Part shown: positions 1-7,373 of the stretch, piece after piece
Numbering within the stretch: position 1 is the first letter of the stretch
Layout of the letters: each line of letters starts with the position of its first letter
DNA from: Nonomuraea sp. MG754425
GTDB lineage: Bacteria; Actinomycetota; Actinomycetes; Streptosporangiales; Streptosporangiaceae
Direction: 5' to 3'
Assembly (NCBI RefSeq): GCF_021699195.1
Contig: NZ_SSXE01000012.1
Coordinates: forward strand, 22,670-86,669
Length of the DNA stretch: 64,000 bases
Made by a program: the position numbers and the translations under genes
Notes under the pieces: model-generated
What the model saw: the letters and a program-made list of their open reading frames with translations, nothing else
Told to the model about the DNA's origin: nothing
Database searches by the model: none

Positions 1-421
1 TGATCCCTTCGGCGGCCATGATGCCGCCCACGTTGTCGGCCCCGGTCTCGGCCAGCGTCTCGACGGCGACGCGCAGGTAGTCGGCGGGCAGCATGGCGTG
101 CCCGTCGACCCTGGCGACGATGTCGTTGCGGGAGGCGGCGATGGCGGCGTTGAGCGCGTTGGGGGTGCGGCCCGTCGGGTTGGGCACCACCGTCACCCGC
201 CGGTCGGCCGCCGCGATGGCGTCGGCGACCTCCTGGGTGCGGTCCTGGGACGGACCCACGGCGAGGACGACCTCGATCTCACCGGGGTAGCTCTGGGCGA
301 GGATCATCTCGACGGCCTCGCGAAGGTGCCGCTCCTCGTTGAGGACCGGCATGACGACGGAGATGGGAGGCCAGGCGCGCGTGTCCGCGGGCGCGTGCGG
401 CGAGTCGGGGAACTGCTTCAT
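1..421 (-). CDS. Family 2 glycosyltransferase, ExoA-like (3' end beyond window)
   Basis: This is the first 140 codons of a leftward gene cut by the left edge. The ATG is at 421. Residues ~20-110 form a GT-A nucleotide-sugar fold start: PISVVMPVLNEE near residue 19, an SQDRT loop, and a RVDGHAMLP segment near residue 100 that replaces the classical DxD and is typical of succinoglycan-type ExoA glycosyltransferases. It probably adds a sugar to a lipid-linked surface polysaccharide at the cytoplasmic membrane face, but the acceptor cannot be told. It is divergent from the LCP ligase at 501, with an 80-bp shared promoter region, so a joint role in cell-wall glycopolymer assembly is plausible. The family call is firm; the substrate is unknown. 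Confidence 0.85.
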   Translation of the reverse strand, partial: MKQFPDSPHAPADTRAWPPISVVMPVLNEERHLREAVEMILAQSYPGEIEVVLAVGPSQDRTQEVADAIAAADRRVTVVPNPTGRTPNALNAAIAASRNDIVARVDGHAMLPADYLRVAVETLAETGADNVGGIMAAEGI

Positions 422-500
422 GGCGGGGCTCACGCTACTGTACGACCGTGGGAGGAGAGCAATCCAAAGCCGATCCTCCGGGGTGACAAAGGGGGACGGC

Positions 501-1958
501 ATGCGCGACCCGGGCGAGGAGGACGGCGGCGTGCTCGTGGGCGGGGACGCCTACGGCGACGTCAAACTGGCGACGCCCGTCCGCACCCGCAGGCCGCCGC
601 GCAGAAGCGCCCGAGCCCGCCGCCGCAACGTGCTGGTCGCCGGGTTCCTGTCCACCGGCGTCCTGGTGACCACGGGCGTGGTGTGGGCGACGCCGCGCCA
701 GATCGGCACCGTGGACGCGGGGGTGACCGCGACGTCGTCCCGGGGCGCCGAGAACATCCTCATGGTCGGTGTGGACAAGCGCGACGACCTCAGCCGTCAG
801 CAGCAGAACCGCCTCAAGCTGGGGCGCGAGTCCGGCCAGCGTACCGACACGATGATGGTCATCCATCTGTCGGAGGACCACAAGAAGGTCACGGTGGTCA
901 GCCTGCCGCGCGACACCTGGACGACGATCCCGGGCAAGGGCGAGCACAAGATCAACGCGGCGTACCAGTTCGGCGGGCCCAAGCTGGCCAGGCAGACCGT
1001 GGAGGCGGTCACCGGGCTGGAGATCACCCGTTACATCGAGGTCAACATCCTGGGCTTCATCGACGTGGTCGACTCCCTCGGCGGGGTCACCGTCTGCACG
1101 CCCGTGCCGATCGACGACACCAAGATCGCGCTCAACCTCGCGGCCGGCACCCACCAGCTCGACGGCGTGCAGGCGCTCGGCTACGCCCGCACCCGCGCCA
1201 CCGCCCGCTCCGACCTCGACCGCATCGACCGGCAGCAGCAGGTCATCTCGGCCCTGCTCAACCGGGCGCTGAGCGCCGACACGCTGGCGAACCCGGCCAA
1301 GCTGGCCGCCTTCGTCAACTCGACGCTGAGCACGGTGAAGGTCGATCCCGACGACGGGCTGCTGGGGCTGGCCACGCAGATGCGGGACGTCTCGCTGGAG
1401 GACGTGAAGTTCGCCGAGGTGCCGCTGGCCAACGTGGACTTCAAGGCGCCCACGGGCGAGTCCGCCGTGTTGTGGGACAAGCCGGCGGCCCGCGACCTGT
1501 TCGCCGGCATCGACGCCGACCGCGATCCGTCCGCGCCGATGCCGTCCGTTTCGTCGTCGGCTTCGGCCAAGCCGTCCGTCAAGCCGTCCACGGTCCCGCC
1601 CGGCGAGGTCACGCTGAAGGTCAAGAACGGCACGCTCATCTCGGGCCTGGGGGCGCGGACGAAGGAGGCGCTGGTCGCGTACGGCTTCAAGGTGCCCGGT
1701 GAGGCGGGCAACACCTCCAAGCAGGACTACGAGCAGACCTTCGTCCGTTACGGCGAGGGGTTCGAGGCGCAGGCGAAGGCCGTGGCCGCCGCCGTCCCGG
1801 GGGCGGAACTGCGCAAGGTGGAGCTCGACGGGATCGAGCTGATCCTGGGCAGTGACCAGCCGAAAGTCCGGCAACCGAAGTCCACGGGCACGCCAAGTGC
1901 GAAGCCGAGCGTTACACCAACCACTAAAACGGCAATGCAGAACATATGTAAGAAATGA
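501..1958 (+). CDS. LytR-CpsA-Psr (LCP) family wall-polymer ligase with LytR_C domain
   Basis: LCP proteins transfer undecaprenyl-linked glycopolymers (arabinogalactan, teichoic acid, capsule) onto peptidoglycan outside the membrane. The ATG at 501 is preceded by a GGGGGA ribosome site; in-frame ATGs upstream lack one. The 485 residues show a basic cytosolic tail with an RRPPRR stretch, one membrane segment at ~44-63, an LCP catalytic domain at ~84-260 and a LytR_C domain at ~368-452. LCP hallmarks are present: RTDTMM (~114), SLPRDTW (134-140), KINAAY (~150) and SDLDRIDRQQQ (~235). The linker at ~340-365 is Ser/Pro/Lys rich, as usual between the two domains. The divergent glycosyltransferase supports a glycopolymer role. 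The polymer it attaches is not identifiable. Confidence 0.93.
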   Translation: MRDPGEEDGGVLVGGDAYGDVKLATPVRTRRPPRRSARARRRNVLVAGFLSTGVLVTTGVVWATPRQIGTVDAGVTATSSRGAENILMVGVDKRDDLSRQQQNRLKLGRESGQRTDTMMVIHLSEDHKKVTVVSLPRDTWTTIPGKGEHKINAAYQFGGPKLARQTVEAVTGLEITRYIEVNILGFIDVVDSLGGVTVCTPVPIDDTKIALNLAAGTHQLDGVQALGYARTRATARSDLDRIDRQQQVISALLNRALSADTLANPAKLAAFVNSTLSTVKVDPDDGLLGLATQMRDVSLEDVKFAEVPLANVDFKAPTGESAVLWDKPAARDLFAGIDADRDPSAPMPSVSSSASAKPSVKPSTVPPGEVTLKVKNGTLISGLGARTKEALVAYGFKVPGEAGNTSKQDYEQTFVRYGEGFEAQAKAVAAAVPGAELRKVELDGIELILGSDQPKVRQPKSTGTPSAKPSVTPTTKTAMQNICKK

Positions 1959-1992
1959 GCATAATTTTCTGCGTGTCGGGCAGGTGAGACCC

Positions 1993-2340
1993 ATGGTGGT
2001 CAGGTATTGGCGTGAGGAGCCCTGTACGGTTCTGCACGTCGTAGGCGACCTCGACGTGGCCGGAGCCCCCAGGCTGCGGGCCGAACTGGAACAGGCGCTG
2101 GCCGCCGCCGATCCGCTCAACCTGGTCGTCGACCTCACGGAGGTGCCGTTCTGCGACTCCGTCGGGCTCGGCGTGCTGGTGGCCGCGTTCAACCACGTCC
2201 GGCGGATGAACGGGCGCATGATTCTGGTGGTCGCGCCCGGAATGATCCGGCGGCTGCTGACGATCACCCATCTCGATCGGCATTTCGAGACGAGCGACTC
2301 GCTCAACGAGGCGCGCCAGGCGTTCGCCGGCGCCGCCTGA
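1993..2340 (+). CDS. STAS-domain anti-sigma factor antagonist (anti-anti-sigma)
   Basis: This 115-residue single-domain STAS protein resembles SpoIIAA/RsbV. Such proteins bind an anti-sigma kinase and release a sigma factor when unphosphorylated. The phosphorylatable serine is Ser56 in CDSVGLGVL, the canonical D-S-x-G-L context. The VVDL strand before it and the C-terminal helix are intact. I chose the ATG at 1993, giving MVVRYWREE; the frame stays open further upstream, but that would overlap the LCP gene. No partner kinase or sigma gene is in the window, so it is an orphan regulator like many in Streptomyces-type genomes. Only about 35 bp separate it from the LCP stop, so co-transcription is possible. 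The target sigma factor is unknown. Confidence 0.9.
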   Translation: MVVRYWREEPCTVLHVVGDLDVAGAPRLRAELEQALAAADPLNLVVDLTEVPFCDSVGLGVLVAAFNHVRRMNGRMILVVAPGMIRRLLTITHLDRHFETSDSLNEARQAFAGAA

Positions 2341-2500
2341 GGAGCCTCGGGGAGCGGCGTCGTCCTCGAGCGCCGTTCGAGTGATGACGGGTCAAATCGG
2401 TAAGAGGTGTGCGAGAACATGGTCGAGGCAGCTTGGGCACACCTCCCCACGACCCGTACGACGTCGCGGGAGAGCCCCCTCACGCGCGGAGGCTTTCACG

Positions 2501-3331
2501 TTGTTCGACCAGTTCCCCGAGCCGGCCCGCTCCCAGCTCCGCGCCGCCTTCGACGAGGGCAGGACGCGGCCTGAGTGGTGCTTCTCGGAGGGGCCGGCCC
2601 GCCTGGCCTACTGGGCGCCCTTCCCCGGCTCGGAGCCGGCGATCGTCTGGCAGTTCGAGCCCGGCCCCGACCCCGTGGCCGCCGGCGGCCTGCTGCGCCG
2701 CAGCCTCGGCGTGATGGGCCTGACCAAGGTGATCCACGACATCGCGCTCCAGCGCGGGCTCGATCCCGCCGTCGATCGGGCGGTCGAGCACGAGGCGCTC
2801 GTCGAGGCCGGGTTCGCCATGGAGGTGGAGCGGCTGCTGCTGGAGTGGGTGGCCGGGAGCGACGTCCCCGAGGAGCCGGGCCGGCTGAGCTACCGTCCCG
2901 CGCGCGGCATGGCTCCCGCCGAGGTGATCGACCTGCTCGTACGCATCTCCGAGGGCTCCCTCGACCACGACACGCGGGTGGAGGTGGCCACGTCGGGCGC
3001 GGAGATCGAGGCCCGCTGGATGTACGACGACCTGATGAACCGCCGGGCCAAGCCGGACTGGTTCGTCGTCGCGCACCTCGGCGACTCCCCCGTCGGGCTG
3101 GTCGCCCCCGACGACCACTCGATCGCCTACATCGGTGTGGTGCCCGAGCGGCGCGGGCACGGCTACGTCGACGACCTGCTGGCCCGGGGCACCCGCACGC
3201 TCGCCGAGGCGGGCCTGGAGCGGGTGGTGGCCGCCACGGACGTCGCCAACGTCCCCACCGCGAACGCCTTCACGCGTGCCGGATACTCGGAGATCGGCCG
3301 GCTGTTCCGTTATTACTGGAGGGCATCGTGA
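2501..3331 (+). CDS. GNAT-family N-acetyltransferase
   Basis: A 276-residue protein with an acetyl-CoA-binding GNAT fold in the C-terminal half. The V/I-x-P-x-x-R-x-x-G/A-type signature is VVPERRGHG (~212-220), followed by a LARGTRTLAEAG helix and a terminal NAFTRAGYSEIGR motif. The N-terminal ~130 residues are less conserved and may form a second, degenerate GNAT-like lobe. I chose the TTG at 2501 because GGAGG lies 8-9 nt upstream; an open frame extends to 2381 without one. Its stop overlaps the GTG of the flavin oxidoreductase at 3328, so the two are translationally coupled. The substrate is not predictable. Confidence 0.85.
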   Translation: MFDQFPEPARSQLRAAFDEGRTRPEWCFSEGPARLAYWAPFPGSEPAIVWQFEPGPDPVAAGGLLRRSLGVMGLTKVIHDIALQRGLDPAVDRAVEHEALVEAGFAMEVERLLLEWVAGSDVPEEPGRLSYRPARGMAPAEVIDLLVRISEGSLDHDTRVEVATSGAEIEARWMYDDLMNRRAKPDWFVVAHLGDSPVGLVAPDDHSIAYIGVVPERRGHGYVDDLLARGTRTLAEAGLERVVAATDVANVPTANAFTRAGYSEIGRLFRYYWRAS

Positions 3332-4167
3332 GACTTGGGGTCATGTTCGACCGGGGCCTGCCGCCCGAACGGCTCGTCCCGTTCGCGAAGGCGCTCGACG
3401 AGACGTCCGTGGACGACCTGTGGGTGGTGGAGGACCTGGGCTGGACGGGCGGCCTCACCTCGGCCGCCACGGCGCTCGCCGTCACCTCGCGGCTGCGCGT
3501 CGGCCTCGGCATCGCGCCCGCGCCGCTGCGCAACCCGATGCTCCTGGCGATGGAGCTGGGCAACCTCGCCCGGCTGCATCCCGGCCGGCTGGCCGCCGGG
3601 ATCGGGCACGGCGTGCAGGGCTGGATGCGCCAGGTCGGCGCCGCCGTGCCGTCGCCGCTCACCCTCCTGGAGGAGACGATCACCTCCGTGACCGCGTTGC
3701 TGCGCGGCGAGAGCGTCACCCTGCACGGCGGCTCCGTCCACCTGGACGGCGTGTCGCTGGTGCACCCGCCGGCCGAGCCGCCGCCCGTGCTGGCCGGGGT
3801 GAAGGGCCCGCGCTCGCTGGCGCTGTCGGGCCGCGTGGCGCAGGGCACGATCGTGCCCGAGGGCATCGGCCCCGACCAGTTGCCCGGGATCATCGAGACG
3901 ATCGGCGCGGGCCCGGACCACGAGCTGGTCGTGTTCACGTACCTGCGGATCGGGGCCGGCGACGCCGAGGAGACGCGGGCGGCGCTCTCGGGGCAGGCCG
4001 GGTTCCTGGAGGTGGCGCCGGAGGACGTGGCGCTCGTGTCCGGCACCCCCGAGGAGGCGGCGGCGCAGCTCAGGAGCCTGTGGGCGGCCGGGGCCGGCTC
4101 GGTGGCGGTGCGGCCGATCGGCGACGACCCGCTCGACCAGGTGCACGCGCTGCTCGCGGCGCTCTAG
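3328..4167 (+). CDS. LLM-class (luciferase-like) flavin-dependent oxidoreductase
   Basis: A 279-residue TIM-barrel protein of the bacterial luciferase/F420-dependent family. Family features include an early DDLWVVEDL segment, GLGIAPAPLRNP (~66-77), LAAGIGHG (~91-98) in the phosphate-binding region, and the late VSGTPEEAAAQL segment found near the end of LLM-class enzymes. The cofactor is probably reduced F420 or FMN; the sequence does not decide. The GTG start overlaps the TGA of the GNAT gene (GTGA), with GGAGGG 5 nt upstream, so the pair forms an operon. Reaction and substrate are unknown. Confidence 0.87.
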   Translation: MRLGVMFDRGLPPERLVPFAKALDETSVDDLWVVEDLGWTGGLTSAATALAVTSRLRVGLGIAPAPLRNPMLLAMELGNLARLHPGRLAAGIGHGVQGWMRQVGAAVPSPLTLLEETITSVTALLRGESVTLHGGSVHLDGVSLVHPPAEPPPVLAGVKGPRSLALSGRVAQGTIVPEGIGPDQLPGIIETIGAGPDHELVVFTYLRIGAGDAEETRAALSGQAGFLEVAPEDVALVSGTPEEAAAQLRSLWAAGAGSVAVRPIGDDPLDQVHALLAAL

Positions 4168-4276
4168 CACGCGCTCCGGCAGCCGGGCGGACCGGCCGAA
4201 CGGCCGATGCGGACGCGGGCCGATTCGGCCGGACGGTCGATGACCCGGGCGAGCGACTCGGCCACGATCATGAGTC

Positions 4277-4996
4277 ATGAGGCAGATTGCGGCATTGGCG
4301 GCATGTGTGGTGCTCGTCGCGACCGGCGGGTGCGGCGTCGATCTGAAAGCCGACGAGGTGCACGAGGCCCGGTCCTTCCCGTTCGCGGGGGCCGAGCTGA
4401 AGATCGACGCCTCCCTGGGCGGCGTCCGTGTCGTCCAGGGCGGCTCCGGGGCCGTGGGCGTGGAACGGTGGGTGCGCGGCAAGGCGGCCGACGCCCCCGC
4501 GTGGTCGTTGCGCGACGGCGTCCTGCGGCTGAGCGCCGACTGCACCATGGTCTTCGGCGACTGCGGCGCGCGCTACCACGTCAAGGTCCCGCCCGGCGTG
4601 CGGCTGTTGATCGACACGGCCGACGGCCTGATCCTGACCGGCCTCACCCAGGACGTGGACGCCGTCAGCCGGGACCGCATCCAGGTGACCGGGGCCTCGG
4701 GCCGGCTGCGGCTGCGCGGCGACGGCCCGATCACGGGCACGGGGCTGAAGTCCGGGTACGTGCGCTGCCGCACCACCGACGGGGCGATCGACGTGGCGTT
4801 CAGCGTCCCGCCCGGCACGCTCGACCTGCGCTCACATGACGGCGGGGTGACGGCGCGGGTGCCCTCGGGCCGGTACGCGGTGACGGCCGCGAGTCAGGAC
4901 GGCAGCTCGCGTTCCGAGGTCGAGCACGACCGGAAGAGCAGCCGGAAGATCACGGCCCACAGCACGACGGGCAACGTCCGCATCGTGGCGGACTGA
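4277..4996 (+). CDS. DUF4097-like exported adhesin/lipoprotein
   Basis: A 239-residue exported protein. A short hydrophobic signal ends at Cys19 in ATGGCG, a near-match to a lipobox (-1 and -2 are Gly, but -3 is Thr rather than Leu), so lipidation is likely but not certain. The rest is a right-handed beta-helix-like series of short repeats (TGASGRLRLRGDG, then DGGVTARVPSG, then TTGNVRI) characteristic of DUF4097. Family members are extracytoplasmic and poorly characterised. No transmembrane segment follows the signal. It stands alone, about 110 bp downstream of the oxidoreductase. Function unknown. Confidence 0.75.
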   Translation: MRQIAALAACVVLVATGGCGVDLKADEVHEARSFPFAGAELKIDASLGGVRVVQGGSGAVGVERWVRGKAADAPAWSLRDGVLRLSADCTMVFGDCGARYHVKVPPGVRLLIDTADGLILTGLTQDVDAVSRDRIQVTGASGRLRLRGDGPITGTGLKSGYVRCRTTDGAIDVAFSVPPGTLDLRSHDGGVTARVPSGRYAVTAASQDGSSRSEVEHDRKSSRKITAHSTTGNVRIVAD

Positions 4997-5178
4997 GGGC
5001 GCGGCCCTCCGCGGAGGCGGGTCGGCCGCACCGCGTGCGGTGAAAGTGGGGGGGCGGGGTGCGATGCCGCTACACGGCGGCCGGGCGGCGGCCGTCCACC
5101 GCACCCGCGGTGCCCGTGCCTGTCGGTGCGCGTCCTCGCCCGTACGTGCCGGGCGGGGCCACCTCAGGCCGGCGTCAC

Positions 5179-6000
5179 CTACTGCCAGATGGCGGCGTAC
5201 TTGCCGTTCTCCGCGTTGACCTGCACGGGCGCGAGACCCTTGCCCTTGAGGTCGTTGAAGCGCTTCTGGTAGCCGGAGGCGCTCATGTCCACGTAGTGGG
5301 CCCAGGACCGGACGCCGTCCTTGCGCCACACGGCCGCGTACGTGCCGTCGGGCGCCACGGAGATCTTGATGGGCCGGAAGCCCTTCTCCTTCTTGGCGTA
5401 GAACTCGGCCTCGTGCTGCTTGAAGCTCTTGCCGTAGGTGTAGTACCAGGCGCCGCCGGTGTTGGCGCTCCACACGGCGGCGTACCGGATGTCGCCCGGG
5501 GTGCCGTACGCGTCCACCGAGGTCAGTGCCAGGCCCTTGCCGAGGGCCTGCTTGTTGGCGGCGGCGAAGCCGTCGGGCGTGAGGTTCGACCTGCTGAGGA
5601 ACGCGCTGCGCTTCTTCTCGAAGACGGCGGTGAACACCGGCGAGTCGGCCGGGCCGGTGGCGGAGACGGAGACCGGCTGAAGGCCCCGCCCCATCTCCTT
5701 GTCGAACTGCTCCTGGAACTCGGCGGCCGACATGCCCTGCCAGGTGCTCCACTCGGTGGCGGCGCCGTCCTTGACCCAGACGGCCGCGTACCGCTCGCCG
5801 TCCGAGACGTTCACCGTGATCGGCCGGTAGCCCTGCGCCTTGAGCTGCTTCACCCGGGCGACGCTCTGGGTGGCGCTCAGGTTGTGGTAGGCCACCCAGG
5901 CGGACGCCTGCGCTCCGGCGGCCGGTGCCGCCGCCGCCATCGGCACGGCGGCTCCGGCCAGCACGGAGGTGATGATCGCGATTTTCCCTGCGGGTCGCAT
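5179..6000 (-). CDS. Secreted protein of five bacterial tandem repeats (BTRD1-like)
   Basis: The 273 residues start with a Sec signal peptide (~1-30, Ala-rich cleavage region). The mature part is five copies of a ~48-residue module. Each has a helix ending in a G-x/GL/GY turn, a beta strand, then an aromatic RYAAVW-type strand: RYAAVW, VFTAVF, RYAAVW, TYAAVW and KYAAIW in order. This is the BTRD1 repeat, which in other proteins precedes a serine-hydrolase/polyglycine-hydrolase domain. Here no catalytic domain follows; the protein ends at the fifth repeat. A GGGAGA ribosome site precedes the ATG at 6000. A binding or adhesive role outside the cell is inferred. Confidence 0.8.
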   Translation of the reverse strand: MRPAGKIAIITSVLAGAAVPMAAAAPAAGAQASAWVAYHNLSATQSVARVKQLKAQGYRPITVNVSDGERYAAVWVKDGAATEWSTWQGMSAAEFQEQFDKEMGRGLQPVSVSATGPADSPVFTAVFEKKRSAFLSRSNLTPDGFAAANKQALGKGLALTSVDAYGTPGDIRYAAVWSANTGGAWYYTYGKSFKQHEAEFYAKKEKGFRPIKISVAPDGTYAAVWRKDGVRSWAHYVDMSASGYQKRFNDLKGKGLAPVQVNAENGKYAAIWQ

Positions 6001-6123
6001 GACTCTCCCATGCAGAATTCTTTACTTGGACAAGGGATAAGGCACGACCTTAACAGCCCTTACCGACCGTCCGCAGGCACCCTGCCGGGAGAGCGCGTTT
6101 CCGTGCGACCCGCTACGAAAGGG

Positions 6124-7260
6124 TCAGCCGAGCCGCTCGAACGGCGTCGGGGACTGGCCGGTCCAGCGGTAGAGCTGGGCGTGGCCGGTGTGCTTGGAGA
6201 CGCCGTCCTCGGTGACCTTGCCGGCCTTGGCCACGTAGTAGCGTCCGCCGCCGAGCGAGACCAGGCCGTACTCGCCGGTGAATTGCCAGCCCCGGACCCC
6301 CGTCGCGTCGTCCTGGAGGCCGCCCGGGGCCAGCGCGAGCAGCTTGCCGCGCTCGGCCTGCGGCTGGCCGGCGATCTCGCCCGTCGTGGGGCGCGCGCCG
6401 CCGTCCACCATGAAGAAGGGGTAGTTGGGGAACTGCGGCTTCGTGCCCTTGTAGACGGCCAGCATCCAGTTGCCGGTGTGCTCGTCGTACTGGAGGTTCT
6501 GCACGCCGTAGGTGGTGTTGCCGGTGCGGGCGAAGTACTTGCCGTCCACCCGCTCGGGGCCGCTCTTGTGCGGGGCGCTCTCCGTGAGCGGCTTCTCGTA
6601 CTTCTTCCACTGCTGGATGTCGTACTGGAGCAGGACCTGGTAGTCGTTGTCCTGGCGGCCGGTGTTGGCGTAGACGCCGTAGGCGACGGTGAGCTTCTTC
6701 TTGCCGTGCTTCTTGCCGAACTCGGGGCCGAAGGAGACGCCGTCGATGCCGCTGCAGCCGTAGCGGTGGTCGGGGGTGTCGCCGACGTTGCCGTCGAACG
6801 TGCCGTCCCCGTTCATGTCGGCGGTGTAGTCGGCCACGACCTCCTTCAGGTACACGGTCTTGACCACGTCGGTGGTCTGCGCGTCCATGTCGGGGCTGGT
6901 GATGCGGTCCACATCGAAGATCGCGATGTAGAACGACTCCTGCTCCTTGTACTCGAGCGAGCCGTAGACGCGGCCGTCCTGGGCGTTGAAGTCGAGGTCG
7001 CCCAGGTGGCCGGTGAAGCCCGCCACGGAGCCGACCAGCTTGCCCTGGAGGTCGGTCTTGACCAGGAGGTTGGTGAAGGAGAAGTACATGAACCCCTTGC
7101 GCTGGTCGATGGCCATGCCCTGGACGTGGCCGGCCGTCCAGGCGCCGCCGTAGATCTCCGGCGGCAGGTCGCGGGGACGGTCGGCGGCGGTGGCCGGGGT
7201 GGCGGTGAGGAGGGAGAGCGCGGCGGTGGCGGCGAGGGTGAGTGTCAGGACCTTGCGCAT
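6124..7260 (-). CDS. Secreted protein, probable beta-propeller, unknown function
   Basis: The 378-residue product has a clear signal peptide (MRKVL start, cleavage near ATAA at ~25). The mature protein is rich in aromatic and Gly/Asp turns (GMAIDQRKGFMYFS, DLDFNAQDGRVYGS, YGVQNLQYDEHTGNW), consistent with repeated four-stranded blades. A DMNGDGTFDGN stretch near residue 145 resembles a calcium-binding Asp loop, and a single Cys lies in YGCSGIDG. I recognise no catalytic motif. It lies 123 bp upstream, in reading order, of the other secreted gene on this strand, so the two might be co-expressed. Function not assigned. Confidence 0.7.
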   Translation of the reverse strand: MRKVLTLTLAATAALSLLTATPATAADRPRDLPPEIYGGAWTAGHVQGMAIDQRKGFMYFSFTNLLVKTDLQGKLVGSVAGFTGHLGDLDFNAQDGRVYGSLEYKEQESFYIAIFDVDRITSPDMDAQTTDVVKTVYLKEVVADYTADMNGDGTFDGNVGDTPDHRYGCSGIDGVSFGPEFGKKHGKKKLTVAYGVYANTGRQDNDYQVLLQYDIQQWKKYEKPLTESAPHKSGPERVDGKYFARTGNTTYGVQNLQYDEHTGNWMLAVYKGTKPQFPNYPFFMVDGGARPTTGEIAGQPQAERGKLLALAPGGLQDDATGVRGWQFTGEYGLVSLGGGRYYVAKAGKVTEDGVSKHTGHAQLYRWTGQSPTPFERLG

Positions 7261-7373
7261 GCTGAAGTACCCGTCTTCGACGTTCGATGATCAAAATCCG
7301 ACGCTATACCGGCCTTATGCGCATACCTAACAAATCCCTGAACTGTCGGTTAAGTGACTACAAACCTCCCTCT

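Noticed and set aside
4997..5178. CCTCCGCGGAGG palindrome after the DUF4097-like gene as a terminator
   Set aside because: A 6-bp stem with no loop and no further pairing; cannot be told from random GC-rich symmetry.
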